Of a stretch of 29,369 bases of DNA, positions 15,247 through 22,724 are shown piece by piece. The stretch is from Leptospirillum sp. (GTDB taxonomy: Bacteria; Nitrospirota; Leptospirillia; Leptospirillales; Leptospirillaceae), in assembly GCA_027343785.1 (NCBI GenBank), contig DAHWKF010000108.1, positions 1 through 29,369 on the forward strand, in the 5' to 3' direction. A program made the position numbers and the translations under genes. The notes beneath the pieces are model-generated. The model had not been told where the DNA came from, did not search any database, and was given only the letters and a program-made list of their open reading frames with translations. Positions within the stretch are counted from its first letter, which is position 1. Each line of letters begins with the position of its first letter.

Positions 15247-16848
15247 CTATGACGGACTCGGCAGTTCGAGGGATGAAGAACGGGGAGGAGAGGGGGGAGC
15301 GGGCCGGCCCAGTACGGCTGTCAGCTCTCTCATGACGGCGCGCCCGATCTTCATCGGTTCCTCGTCCCATGCGAGCAGGCAAGCCCTGGCGATCATCTTT
15401 CCCAGACGACCCGGATTGTACAAAAGCTTCCTGATGGTAACCGGATTCAATGTAATCGGATTATAGTCCTCAGAAAGGTACCCTTCCCGCATAAGTCTTT
15501 TTTCAAATCCCGTATGTGGCTGAACCGCAAGAAAAAATACCATGGGATAGACGCGTTCTTCACCAAAAACGGAACAGATCGTCTCGTATGAACGAATGGA
15601 TTCCCTGAGGCTTTCTTCCGTCTCCCCCGGCGCATTGAGAGAATAATTCAGTATGATATTCCCCTTATACCCTGCGTTCTTGAGATTCCGGCATCCTTCA
15701 ACGAGTTGATCCAGACGAAAGCCCATACGGAGCGAATCCAGAATTTCCTGGGAACCTGAAGTGACAGAAACCTCAAGGTCTCCCATGCCCGATTCGACCA
15801 TCAGTTGGGCCATTTCAGGAGATATAAGGCTTGTCCGGATATATCCGCTCCAGGTCAGCTTCATTCCGCTATCGCGCAAGGCTTTCAGCAGATCCATGGC
15901 TTCCGGAATCGCCTTGACCCCCGGAATAAACTGGGCATCGGCAAACCAGAAGTTCCGAATCCCCCACCGATCATAAAATTGCCGCATTTCGTTGACAATA
16001 TCTTCCGGATCCCGGTAATAGACCCGCTTGCCTTCAATATAGGTATAGAGACAGAAAGAGCATCCGTATGGGCATCCGCGTTTCGTCTGAATCCCGACCA
16101 TTGTCCTGTGGTAGAAGGAATGTCCTTCGAATACGCTTTCCAGATAGGGCAGGTCGAATGGAGCGCTTCTGATAGCAACCCCCCCTTCCTTTTTCCCCCT
16201 GACTGTTTTTCCGTTTTTGCGATAAATGACCCTGTCGTCATCGAACGGGCGCCCCTCCACAACCTTGACGATCGCGTCCTCCCCTTCACCGACGACACCG
16301 ATCACCCCTTCCGGCAAGAGTTTGATGATCTGGTCAGCAAAAACGGAAAAAGCTCCGCCGCCGACCATCACTCTGGCGTCCGGAGCCAGTCGGATCCCCT
16401 CCCGAATCAACCGGAGTTTCTTGTTGAATTCGTTTTTGTACTTCCAGACCATCCTGATTCCGTCAAAAGCGGCTCGAACCCTTACAAGAGGATTGGGCGA
16501 ATAATAGAATTCAAACGCCCGTCTCAGCGAATTATCCCCTTCATGTGGCGCGAAAATCTGTACGTCTCTCCAGGAAAACGCGAGGAGGTCCGGCTGGAAT
16601 TCCTTTATCTTTTTCGCCAGAGCATGTCCGGCGCCATCTTCCGGAACTTGCGTGAGGTCCAGGACAGAGATGGAAATCTCCGGGTGGTGCCGATGAAGCC
16701 AGTTGACAAGGTATCCGATTCCGACAGGAAAAATGGGGCTCACGGGAAGCCAGACAAAAAGGACCCTTTTCAAAAGCGCAGGCGATGAAGACGGGGCCAT
16801 GGGTAAAGGAGACATCTGGACCGAAGCCGTTTGGGGAATGGTGGACAT
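15247..16848 (-). CDS. B12-binding-type radical SAM protein in the quinone cluster
   Basis: This is a 533-residue protein from the ATG at 16848. The N-terminal 200 residues look like a cobalamin-binding Rossmann domain (VLFVWLPVSPIFPVGIGYL at 29-47, VMVGGGAFSVF at 160-170, GVVGEGEDAI at 184-193). The radical SAM core follows with the cluster ligands Cys259, Cys263 and Cys266 in CPYGCSFC. Such enzymes perform methylations, ring closures or other radical chemistry. No DxHxxG cobalamin-ligand motif is seen, so B12 may bind base-off without a His ligand or not at all. The start is 1 base after the ubiE stop and the stop abuts ubiC, so it is tightly embedded among quinone genes. Its reaction is unknown. 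Confidence 0.87.
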   Translation of the reverse strand: MSTIPQTASVQMSPLPMAPSSSPALLKRVLFVWLPVSPIFPVGIGYLVNWLHRHHPEISISVLDLTQVPEDGAGHALAKKIKEFQPDLLAFSWRDVQIFAPHEGDNSLRRAFEFYYSPNPLVRVRAAFDGIRMVWKYKNEFNKKLRLIREGIRLAPDARVMVGGGAFSVFADQIIKLLPEGVIGVVGEGEDAIVKVVEGRPFDDDRVIYRKNGKTVRGKKEGGVAIRSAPFDLPYLESVFEGHSFYHRTMVGIQTKRGCPYGCSFCLYTYIEGKRVYYRDPEDIVNEMRQFYDRWGIRNFWFADAQFIPGVKAIPEAMDLLKALRDSGMKLTWSGYIRTSLISPEMAQLMVESGMGDLEVSVTSGSQEILDSLRMGFRLDQLVEGCRNLKNAGYKGNIILNYSLNAPGETEESLRESIRSYETICSVFGEERVYPMVFFLAVQPHTGFEKRLMREGYLSEDYNPITLNPVTIRKLLYNPGRLGKMIARACLLAWDEEPMKIGRAVMRELTAVLGRPAPPSPPRSSSLELPSPS

Positions 16849-16849
16849 G

Positions 16850-17590
16850 TCAGCGGACTCCCATATGGATGGCAACAATGCCCCCGGATAGGTTCCGGTA
16901 GACAACATCCCTGAACCCCGCCCTCAAGATCATGGAACGGAACGTTTCCTGGTCGGGAAACCGGGCAATCGATGCCGGAAGATATTCATATATTCCCGTC
17001 TGGTCACCGGAAATGACTTTCCCGATGGACGGCAAAAGGGCAAAGGAATAAAAGCGATACATCTGTCGCCAGAGGCCGTTGACCGGGGTTGAAAATTCGA
17101 GACAGGCAAACCGGCCCCCGGGCTTCAGCACCCGGTAGATTTCCTGCAGGGCAATATCCAGATGGGTCACGTTCCTCAAACCGAATCCGACGACCAGACG
17201 ATCGACCGAACCGTCTTTCAAGGACAAGAATTCGGCGTTGGACTGGATCACGACAACCGGAGAGTCTGCTACCCTGGAATTCGTCCTTCCTTCCACCTTT
17301 TCCTTGCCGATCCGGAGCATGGCAAAGTTCAGATCCATGGTCAGTACATGTCCGGTCCGGCCCGATTTCCGCGCGGCCAAAAGGGAGAGATCCGCCGTTC
17401 CTCCACAGAGATCAACCACCGTTTGACCTTCCCGGATTTCCAGGAGGGAGATTGTCAACCTCTTCCAGAGATGGTGAAGTCCGAAGCTCAGGACGGTATT
17501 GTTGATATCGTAAGCCCTGGCGGCAGAGGTGAACATTCTCTGCACAACAGTCTCTTTTTCGTTCGCGCTGGGCAAGGGAAAGGTTTCCAT
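16850..17590 (-). CDS. ubiE: Quinone C-methyltransferase UbiE/MenG
   Basis: UbiE adds a methyl group from SAM to the quinone ring; the same family acts in ubiquinone and menaquinone synthesis. From the ATG at 17590 the protein is 246 aa. It carries the first UbiE signature (YDINNTVLSFGLHHLWKR, 27-44), SAM motif I VVDLCGGTADLSL (58-70), Asp86 at the end of strand 2, FGLRNVTH, and RVLKPGGRFACLEFSTP. The frame is open to 17728, but that extension would have no family equivalent, whereas the ATG at 17590 has GGAGA 4-5 bases upstream. It begins the ubiE-radical SAM-ubiC-ubiA run. Confidence 0.93.
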   Translation of the reverse strand: METFPLPSANEKETVVQRMFTSAARAYDINNTVLSFGLHHLWKRLTISLLEIREGQTVVDLCGGTADLSLLAARKSGRTGHVLTMDLNFAMLRIGKEKVEGRTNSRVADSPVVVIQSNAEFLSLKDGSVDRLVVGFGLRNVTHLDIALQEIYRVLKPGGRFACLEFSTPVNGLWRQMYRFYSFALLPSIGKVISGDQTGIYEYLPASIARFPDQETFRSMILRAGFRDVVYRNLSGGIVAIHMGVR

Positions 17591-17682
17591 AATTCTCCGA
17601 TTATATGCAATCCGGCCGTCGGTAAGCAAAGCCTCCCGCTGATGGTCAGGCATTCTCCCGGAACAAAAGCCCTCCGTTCCCG

Positions 17683-18972
17683 TCAGCGGGCCATAAGCAG
17701 ACCGTTCACGGAACCCCAATAGTACCACATGGAAAAATTCGGAATGACCGCCATATATTCGTTTGTGCCAAAAACCGGCAAGAGCACACCCGCGGAGAAC
17801 ATCAGACGCTCGGTGAGATTGTATTCGATCGTCGGCTGGAGTCCCATCAGGTTGAAGCTTCTCGGAGTAATCGATGGCGCGATTCCGTCGATGCTGAACG
17901 GCAGACCGGACAGGCCGACAAACTCCAGGATCCCACCGAATCCGGTCTTGTCGTTGAAGACGTCTTCCACCCCCAGCCGGTACTGGGCGAGATCCCCGTA
18001 CTGGATCCGCTGTGCCGCTGTTGCTCCAGGCAGAACACCGTTCGTCGGAAAATTGAAGGTGTAGAAGAAATCAGAAAACAGCCTGAACGGTTTCACGTTT
18101 TTCCGGATAAACAGACCCGTCGTCAGGGCGTACGAACCGAAATGGGTCGATGGCACGACGGACAACGGAGGCAAACCCCCTTTGGGCACCGGCGTGTTGA
18201 ACCAGGTCGTGGTGGGAAGGGTGATCAGGAATGGCGTTGCAATCGAAGGCCGAAGGCCGTTCGGATCCTGAATGACCCAACGGTGCTTGACGCCGAACGT
18301 AAAGTCGTTGAAACCGGTTCCGTAAAGACTTTGTCCGTCCGACGACGAAAACGTCGAAATCATGGACGGAAGCAGGATCAGTTCATCGTTGGAACTCAAC
18401 CCATAGTAAATCGCTCCCAGAAGAAGGAGCTGGGTTTCATAATACCCGTTCGGCAGGCCCTGGATCCCTCCGGAGTCCGTGTACTGGGCTTCGGTGAAAC
18501 GGGAATAAAAAAACATCCTTCCGTTCAGCTCTCCTTCCGGAAGGGTGTCCGCCTGGGGCAAGAATTCGGGACCTCCCGTAATGGGATTCCAGCTGTGACG
18601 GTATGCGTCCAGTGCATCGGGACCGTTTCTTGATAATGGAATCGGTGGAACCTTTTTCTTCTTCTGGCCCGTTTTGCCCGCTACCTCCTTGAGTGGATTG
18701 GCTGGTTTGACCGGAGAAGCTTTTTGTTCGGGCGCCTGTTTTTCTATTTTATTGGGTTGCTGGGTCGATGGGGAGGATTGTGTTCCCGCCGGTGCAGTCA
18801 GGGGAGGGGACGGGGTTGTGATCGTTCCCGGCTCTGCCCCTGGCGCAACCGGCGAAACGGAAGACTGTTGCGGATCCGCCTGCACCGGGGCAGGCACGAA
18901 CATACATATCAGAAACGGAATGATTGTGAGAAGCTCCCTTCGATAGAGGCTTCCGAAAAATTTCAGGCACAT
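17683..18972 (-). CDS. Outer-membrane beta-barrel protein with proline-rich N-terminal linker
   Basis: From the ATG at 18972 this protein has a Sec signal peptide (basic MCLKFFGSLYRRELL, a hydrophobic core, likely cleavage at VQA-DP) and a low-complexity Pro/Ser/Thr/Gln then Lys-rich linker of about 85 residues. About 300 residues of alternating aromatic and polar strands follow, typical of a barrel, with many Gly-Phe and Tyr-Gly turns. It resembles the MetA-pathway/transporter-type barrels (DUF-like PF13557). An ATG at 19014 is also in frame but would give an over-long signal. The terminal residue is Arg, not the usual C-terminal Phe. It lies 92 bp before ubiE and is divergent from the Ppx gene. 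Substrate unknown. Confidence 0.75.
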   Translation of the reverse strand: MCLKFFGSLYRRELLTIIPFLICMFVPAPVQADPQQSSVSPVAPGAEPGTITTPSPPLTAPAGTQSSPSTQQPNKIEKQAPEQKASPVKPANPLKEVAGKTGQKKKKVPPIPLSRNGPDALDAYRHSWNPITGGPEFLPQADTLPEGELNGRMFFYSRFTEAQYTDSGGIQGLPNGYYETQLLLLGAIYYGLSSNDELILLPSMISTFSSSDGQSLYGTGFNDFTFGVKHRWVIQDPNGLRPSIATPFLITLPTTTWFNTPVPKGGLPPLSVVPSTHFGSYALTTGLFIRKNVKPFRLFSDFFYTFNFPTNGVLPGATAAQRIQYGDLAQYRLGVEDVFNDKTGFGGILEFVGLSGLPFSIDGIAPSITPRSFNLMGLQPTIEYNLTERLMFSAGVLLPVFGTNEYMAVIPNFSMWYYWGSVNGLLMAR

Positions 18973-19017
18973 AAAACCCCACTTTCCCACGAAATTGGAA
19001 TCAGGATTGTTCATTCT

Positions 19018-19031
19018 TTTGAATATTCAAA
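19018..19031. promoter_or_regulatory. Perfect 14-bp palindrome in divergent intergenic region
   Basis: TTTGAATATTCAAA is a perfect palindrome between the outer-membrane protein gene and the Ppx/GppA gene. It lies just upstream of a possible plus-strand -10 (TATACT, 19037-19042). Its position suits a dimeric regulator binding site acting on one or both genes, but no second copy was seen in the window. Confidence 0.45.
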
Positions 19032-19036
19032 TCCTC

Positions 19037-19042
19037 TATACT
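19037..19042 (+). promoter_or_regulatory. Possible -10 element for the Ppx/GppA gene
   Basis: TATACT matches 5 of 6 bases of the sigma-70 -10 element and would give a leader of about 35 nt before the ATG at 19083. No good -35 hexamer lies 16-18 bases upstream, so an activator or an incorrect call is likely. Confidence 0.3.
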
Positions 19043-19082
19043 CAAAGTCGAACCTGTCCATGAAATCCCTCAAGGAGACGGT

Positions 19083-20639
19083 ATGGGTCTAGAAAAAGTC
19101 GCGATCATCGATATCGGTTCCAACTCCATGCGCCTTGAAATCCTTGCCCGCAGGGGGTCCGATTACTGGCTTGTTGAAAAACAGAAAGAAACTGCCCGGA
19201 TTTCATCGGGAATGTACAACGAAACCTTGATCACCCGGGAATCGCTGGACCGCGCAAAAGCTGCTCTCTCCCGATTTTCGGCACTGATCGCCTTTCACCG
19301 GGTTGACCACATCCGGTGTGTGGCGACAAGCGCCGTAAGGGATGCCAGAAACCAGTCAGAGGTTCTGGAAGAACTTGAAACGGTACTGCCGTACAAGATC
19401 GAAGTGCTTTCTGGTGAAGAAGAAGCATTTTACAGTTACTTTGGCGTCAAAAACAGTCTTGACTTGAATGACGGGGTTGTCTTTGATGTCGGCGGCGGAA
19501 GCACCGAATGTATCAGCGTCCAGAAAGGACAGATGGAAACCGCCTGCACCCTGCCATTGGGGGCGGTTCGCCTCACCGAACTATTCTTCAGGAAAAATGG
19601 CTCTCCCAACACTCGGGAATGGAAAAAGCTGGAAAAACATATCGACCGGACCCTCTCTGACGCCCCTTCGTCCCTTCTGTCTTCCGTTCCCCGTCTGGTC
19701 GGCGTTGGTGGAACTGTGAGGCAACTGGCCAGGATCTCTCAACGGATGACCAAGTACCCTCTGTATCCGATCGTTCATGAATATGAAATGAGTAAAAAGG
19801 AGATAGAAAAGGTCATGTCGGCTGTCCGGGAAATGTCCCTGACCCAAAGAAGCGAAGTCCTGGGCATCCCCCGTGACAGGGCCGATATCCTTCCGGCCGG
19901 CATTCTGCTGATCTCCCGGATCATGGACCTGTTCCGGAGCGACTCCCTCACTGTTTCGCAGCAAGGCCTCCGGTACGGCCTGTTCATGGAATATTACAGA
20001 GGCAGCCGGAGCACTCCTCCTGAAAGTCCTGCAAATCTGACCCTTCGGAGGATGTCCAGAAAATATGGCCGCTATCGGGATTCCCGCAATCAGAGAAGAC
20101 TGGCCATGATGATCGGAAGAGCCATCTTTCCCGATATCTTCTCCAGTCCAGTTGACCGAACCTTGTTGACAGCGGTCAACACCCTTTCCGCCACCTCGCT
20201 TTATTATCATCCGGTCACAGACTCTTCCAGTATTGGCCCCCTTTTTCTGGAAGAAGACCTCCAGGGGTTTACCCACCCCCAACGGGTCATGGTGGCCCTG
20301 TCCCTCATCCGGAGCAGAAACCTCCAGGAACAGGATTTCCGGAAAAACATGAAACCTTTCGCAGACATGCTTTCACCGGAGCAGTCAAACCGGGTCATCC
20401 TGTATTCCCGCCTGACGTCTCTGGCCAGGGAAGCCCTGCTTTTCGCCGGTGGAAGAATGCCGTACGTATCTTACGCGGAGCCATTTCTGATGATCACGGA
20501 TCCGGGGGAGGGCTCCGACTCCCACGATCATGCATCCACGCTTTTGCAGACGACGGAAAAAGACCTGGGTAAAGGAAGGAACATCGTTGTCCAGTGGATG
20601 CGATACGGCAAAAAACCGGGCGAAACCCCGTCCGGCTAA
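19083..20639 (+). CDS. Ppx/GppA-family phosphatase (exopolyphosphatase / pppGpp phosphatase) with eroded HD domain
   Basis: This family hydrolyses polyphosphate ends or pppGpp. The ASKHA-fold half shows DIGSNSMRLEI at 10-20, ATSAVRDARN at 81-90, the catalytic-loop GEEEA at 111-115 and DVGGGSTE at 135-142, all intact. The C-terminal region (about 330-500) aligns by eye with the HD-type domain of Ppx, but the LHDIG-type stretch is replaced by LSATSL, so the HD metal ligands seem lost. Length 518 aa is normal for the two-domain form. AGGAG lies 5 bases before the ATG at 19083. The stop overlaps the stop of the convergent kinase gene. Confidence 0.9.
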   Translation: MGLEKVAIIDIGSNSMRLEILARRGSDYWLVEKQKETARISSGMYNETLITRESLDRAKAALSRFSALIAFHRVDHIRCVATSAVRDARNQSEVLEELETVLPYKIEVLSGEEEAFYSYFGVKNSLDLNDGVVFDVGGGSTECISVQKGQMETACTLPLGAVRLTELFFRKNGSPNTREWKKLEKHIDRTLSDAPSSLLSSVPRLVGVGGTVRQLARISQRMTKYPLYPIVHEYEMSKKEIEKVMSAVREMSLTQRSEVLGIPRDRADILPAGILLISRIMDLFRSDSLTVSQQGLRYGLFMEYYRGSRSTPPESPANLTLRRMSRKYGRYRDSRNQRRLAMMIGRAIFPDIFSSPVDRTLLTAVNTLSATSLYYHPVTDSSSIGPLFLEEDLQGFTHPQRVMVALSLIRSRNLQEQDFRKNMKPFADMLSPEQSNRVILYSRLTSLAREALLFAGGRMPYVSYAEPFLMITDPGEGSDSHDHASTLLQTTEKDLGKGRNIVVQWMRYGKKPGETPSG

Positions 20640-21289
20640 AGAAGCGACTGAATCAGGGGATTGACAACCCGCCGGATAATTTTCTGGGTTTCCTCGACAG
20701 GCCGGGATCCGTCCAGCACGGAAAAGCCATGTTCCCGCGCCAGCGATTCGTATCCCTCCAGTACCCTCGACTGGAAAAGGATATAGGACTCTCTCGGATT
20801 CATGGAAAGTTCCATGTCCAGACCCGCTTCGTAATACTTGATGTCCCTGACCTGGGTAATCCTGTCATATGCCATGGCCGGGTCAACCCGGAAAAAGAAC
20901 GTCAGATCAGGGCGGATGGCAAATCGGAAATTGTTGACGAGCCATTCGCGAGGGATCCCGCGGGCCGCATCCCGGGCGATCGCGGTATAAACATAACGGT
21001 CGGACAGAACGATCTTGCCGGAACTTAAAGCGGGAATGATCTCGTGTGTATAGCGATAACTGAAATCCGCCGCATGCAACAGGCTGAAACCATATGGGGT
21101 CAGAAGCTGTTTTTTTTTGGCTTTCTTGATGATCGGTGAGATTTCCTGACTTGAATTCCAGGCATTTCGTAACACTCCGAACCCCTTGATCCGGAGATAA
21201 TTTTCCAGAAGTTCGATCTGGGTCGATTTTCCGGAACCATCGATTCCCTCCACAACGATCAGCCTTCCGGGGAAAGAATGACCTGTCAT
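20636..21289 (-). CDS. Thymidylate-kinase-like protein, canonical active site
   Basis: This 217-residue P-loop kinase matches dTMP kinase. Walker A is GIDGSGKS (15-22), the AADFSYRYTHEIIPAL helix corresponds to the substrate-side helix of TMK, and DRYVYT at 97-102 supplies the family DR(Y/H) motif. PDLTFFFRVDPAMAYDRI follows as the usual P-loop-fold core strand. It probably phosphorylates dTMP to dTDP, although the body after the DRY motif diverges from ordinary TMKs. It is preceded by a paralogue with which it overlaps 4 bp (ATGA), and it converges on the Ppx gene with stop codons overlapping by 4 bp. Confidence 0.85.
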   Translation of the reverse strand: MTGHSFPGRLIVVEGIDGSGKSTQIELLENYLRIKGFGVLRNAWNSSQEISPIIKKAKKKQLLTPYGFSLLHAADFSYRYTHEIIPALSSGKIVLSDRYVYTAIARDAARGIPREWLVNNFRFAIRPDLTFFFRVDPAMAYDRITQVRDIKYYEAGLDMELSMNPRESYILFQSRVLEGYESLAREHGFSVLDGSRPVEETQKIIRRVVNPLIQSLL

Positions 21290-21975
21290 ACGATTTTCCC
21301 CTTTCTGCGGTTCCTGTTCCGGAGAATCTGGGAAATCGCCTGGCGGAGCTCTTGTTGCTGGACCTGAATCGGCTTCATGGCGTCCACGACCTCAAAATGA
21401 TTTTCAGCCGCCATTTCCCGGTAAATTTCGATCAGCCTTTTCTGGTAGACGACAAAAGAATCCTTTTTCCTGTTCGCGAGGTTCAGGTCCATACCGGCTT
21501 CATAGTAATCGAAATACCGCTCGTCCCGGGACTTCCACTGGATCCTGTTCAGCAAATCCTCAAAACGGACATCAAGGTAAAAAGTTCGCGCGGGCGTCAG
21601 GGCAAAATCAAACATCTTCCGGATCCATTCCCGGTCGATTCCGCGAATCATGGCCCGAGCAAAAACGGTGTAGACATATTGTTCGGCGATGACAACCTTT
21701 CCGGATGCCAGGGCCGGAATAATCACATGCTCAAACCGGTCCACAAAATCCGCGGCGTACAAAAAGCAGAACGTGACCGGATCGAGGGTGTTTCTCTCTT
21801 TCAGTTTCGAAATGGCGCCCCGGATCAGTTCTGCGGTGTTGCAGGGTGAAAGAACGACCCCTTGCCCCCGGGATTCAAAAAAAAGCTTGAGAAGCTCAGA
21901 CTGTGTGGTCTTCCCGGATCCGTCCGTCCCTTCGATCGCAATCAGGGTTCCGGGATATTGAGATGTTTTTTCCAC
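21286..21975 (-). CDS. Thymidylate-kinase-like protein with altered DR motif (tandem paralogue)
   Basis: This second P-loop kinase (229 aa from the GTG at 21975) has an intact Walker A GTDGSGKT (16-23) and a very similar AADFVDRFEHVIIPALASGK region. However, the DRY motif reads EQY (98-100), so the conserved Asp and Arg are both replaced. Co-conserved blocks with the downstream paralogue continue through RGI-REW and the ARTFYLDV strand. It may act on another substrate, or as a regulatory partner of the next protein. The GTG is chosen over TTG 22017 and ATGs at 22014 and 22005 because GGGAG lies just before it and the protein then starts like a TMK. It is preceded by a 121-bp gap. Confidence 0.82.
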   Translation of the reverse strand: MEKTSQYPGTLIAIEGTDGSGKTTQSELLKLFFESRGQGVVLSPCNTAELIRGAISKLKERNTLDPVTFCFLYAADFVDRFEHVIIPALASGKVVIAEQYVYTVFARAMIRGIDREWIRKMFDFALTPARTFYLDVRFEDLLNRIQWKSRDERYFDYYEAGMDLNLANRKKDSFVVYQKRLIEIYREMAAENHFEVVDAMKPIQVQQQELRQAISQILRNRNRRKGKIV

Positions 21976-22034
21976 TCCACCGCTCTCCCTGCGAACAGTT
22001 CGCATTCCATGCATCAACGCATATCCAAGGCTTT

Positions 22035-22065
22035 ATGGTATGGTCGATTTTCGGAAAGTTGTCAA
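22035..22065 (-). promoter_or_regulatory. Candidate promoter ahead of the TMK-like pair
   Basis: On the minus strand a perfect TTGACA (22065-22060) is followed by weak -10 candidates: CATACC at 17-base spacing or TACCAT at 19. It sits in the 121-bp gap between the lipoprotein stop and the first kinase start. The -35 is excellent, the -10 poor, so this is tentative. Confidence 0.35.
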
Positions 22066-22096
22066 TCAATGCGGCTGGATTCTTGAACAAAGGTAT

Positions 22097-22600
22097 TCAG
22101 CGAGTCCGCAGACACCCCAGCGTCCTGGCGTGAACTTTCAGGGGCGTTTTCGAGAGGATAGCCCCGTTGGAACTCCAGATGGCAAAACGGTACGTGCGGC
22201 ATGGAAGAAGACCATGAATCTTGTAGACGTTTCGGGGAACGTCCGCTACCAGGCTTCCCTGACTGTAGAGAAGGTAGTCCGTGGCTCCCGTAACCCTTGT
22301 CCATTGAAGGTAGAACCCGTCTCCTTCCTCAAAAGGCACGATGTGGATGAACCGTGGAGGGGAAATACTTGAAAAACCGACACCTTCCCGATCCGGAGGC
22401 GTCGAGCGAGATGGCGCTGAAAACCCTGTTGCCGATGTTTCGGGCACACTGTTCGAGTTGCCTGTACTGGAAGGAGAACCTCCAAAAAGGCCTCCCAGAA
22501 GCCCGTGGGGATTATTCCAGACAGAAGATGAGCATGACAAGGGCATGAACAGCAAAACAAAAAAAACCGGGCGGACAACGGCTTTAATTATTTTATTCAT
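22097..22600 (-). CDS. Fibronectin-III-like lipoprotein
   Basis: From the ATG at 22600 this is 167 aa: basic n-region (MNKIIKAVVR), hydrophobic core, and a Cys at 23 (MPLSC) followed by serines, which looks like a lipidation site although Pro at -3 is unusual. A Gly/Ser/Pro-rich linker covers about 27-80. The remaining 80 residues have the pattern of a fibronectin type III domain (FYLQWTRVTGATDYLLY, then YKIHGLLPCRTYRFAIW). Such domains bind surfaces or polysaccharide in extracytoplasmic proteins. GGA six bases upstream supports the start; the frame is open to 22636. It is divergent from rpiB and 121 bp ahead of the kinases. Specific role unknown. Confidence 0.7.
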   Translation of the reverse strand: MNKIIKAVVRPVFFVLLFMPLSCSSSVWNNPHGLLGGLFGGSPSSTGNSNSVPETSATGFSAPSRSTPPDREGVGFSSISPPRFIHIVPFEEGDGFYLQWTRVTGATDYLLYSQGSLVADVPRNVYKIHGLLPCRTYRFAIWSSNGAILSKTPLKVHARTLGCLRTR

Positions 22601-22629
22601 TTTTTTCCAATAGTTAAACGGTTCATCGA

Positions 22630-22658
22630 TTGACACCGAAACAAACAGTTGCGATAAT
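22630..22658 (+). promoter_or_regulatory. Sigma-70 promoter of rpiB-glyA-nrdR-priA
   Basis: TTGACA (22630-22635), a 17-base spacer and GATAAT (22653-22658) form a near-consensus housekeeping promoter. Transcription would start near 22665, giving a leader of about 60 nt. A tiny GGGC-GTTT-GCCC hairpin followed by A, C and five T (22675-22693) sits in the leader and might act as a pause site. Confidence 0.8.
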
Positions 22659-22724
22659 TTTTCTGCTAACGATCGGGCGTTTGCCCACTTTTTCCGGAAC
22701 CTTCACCCATAGGACAGAAGAGTC

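Noticed and set aside
17660..17690. Possible hairpin between the outer-membrane protein gene and ubiE
   Set aside because: GGAAC and GTTCC can pair, but the arms carry a mismatch when extended and no T-run follows.
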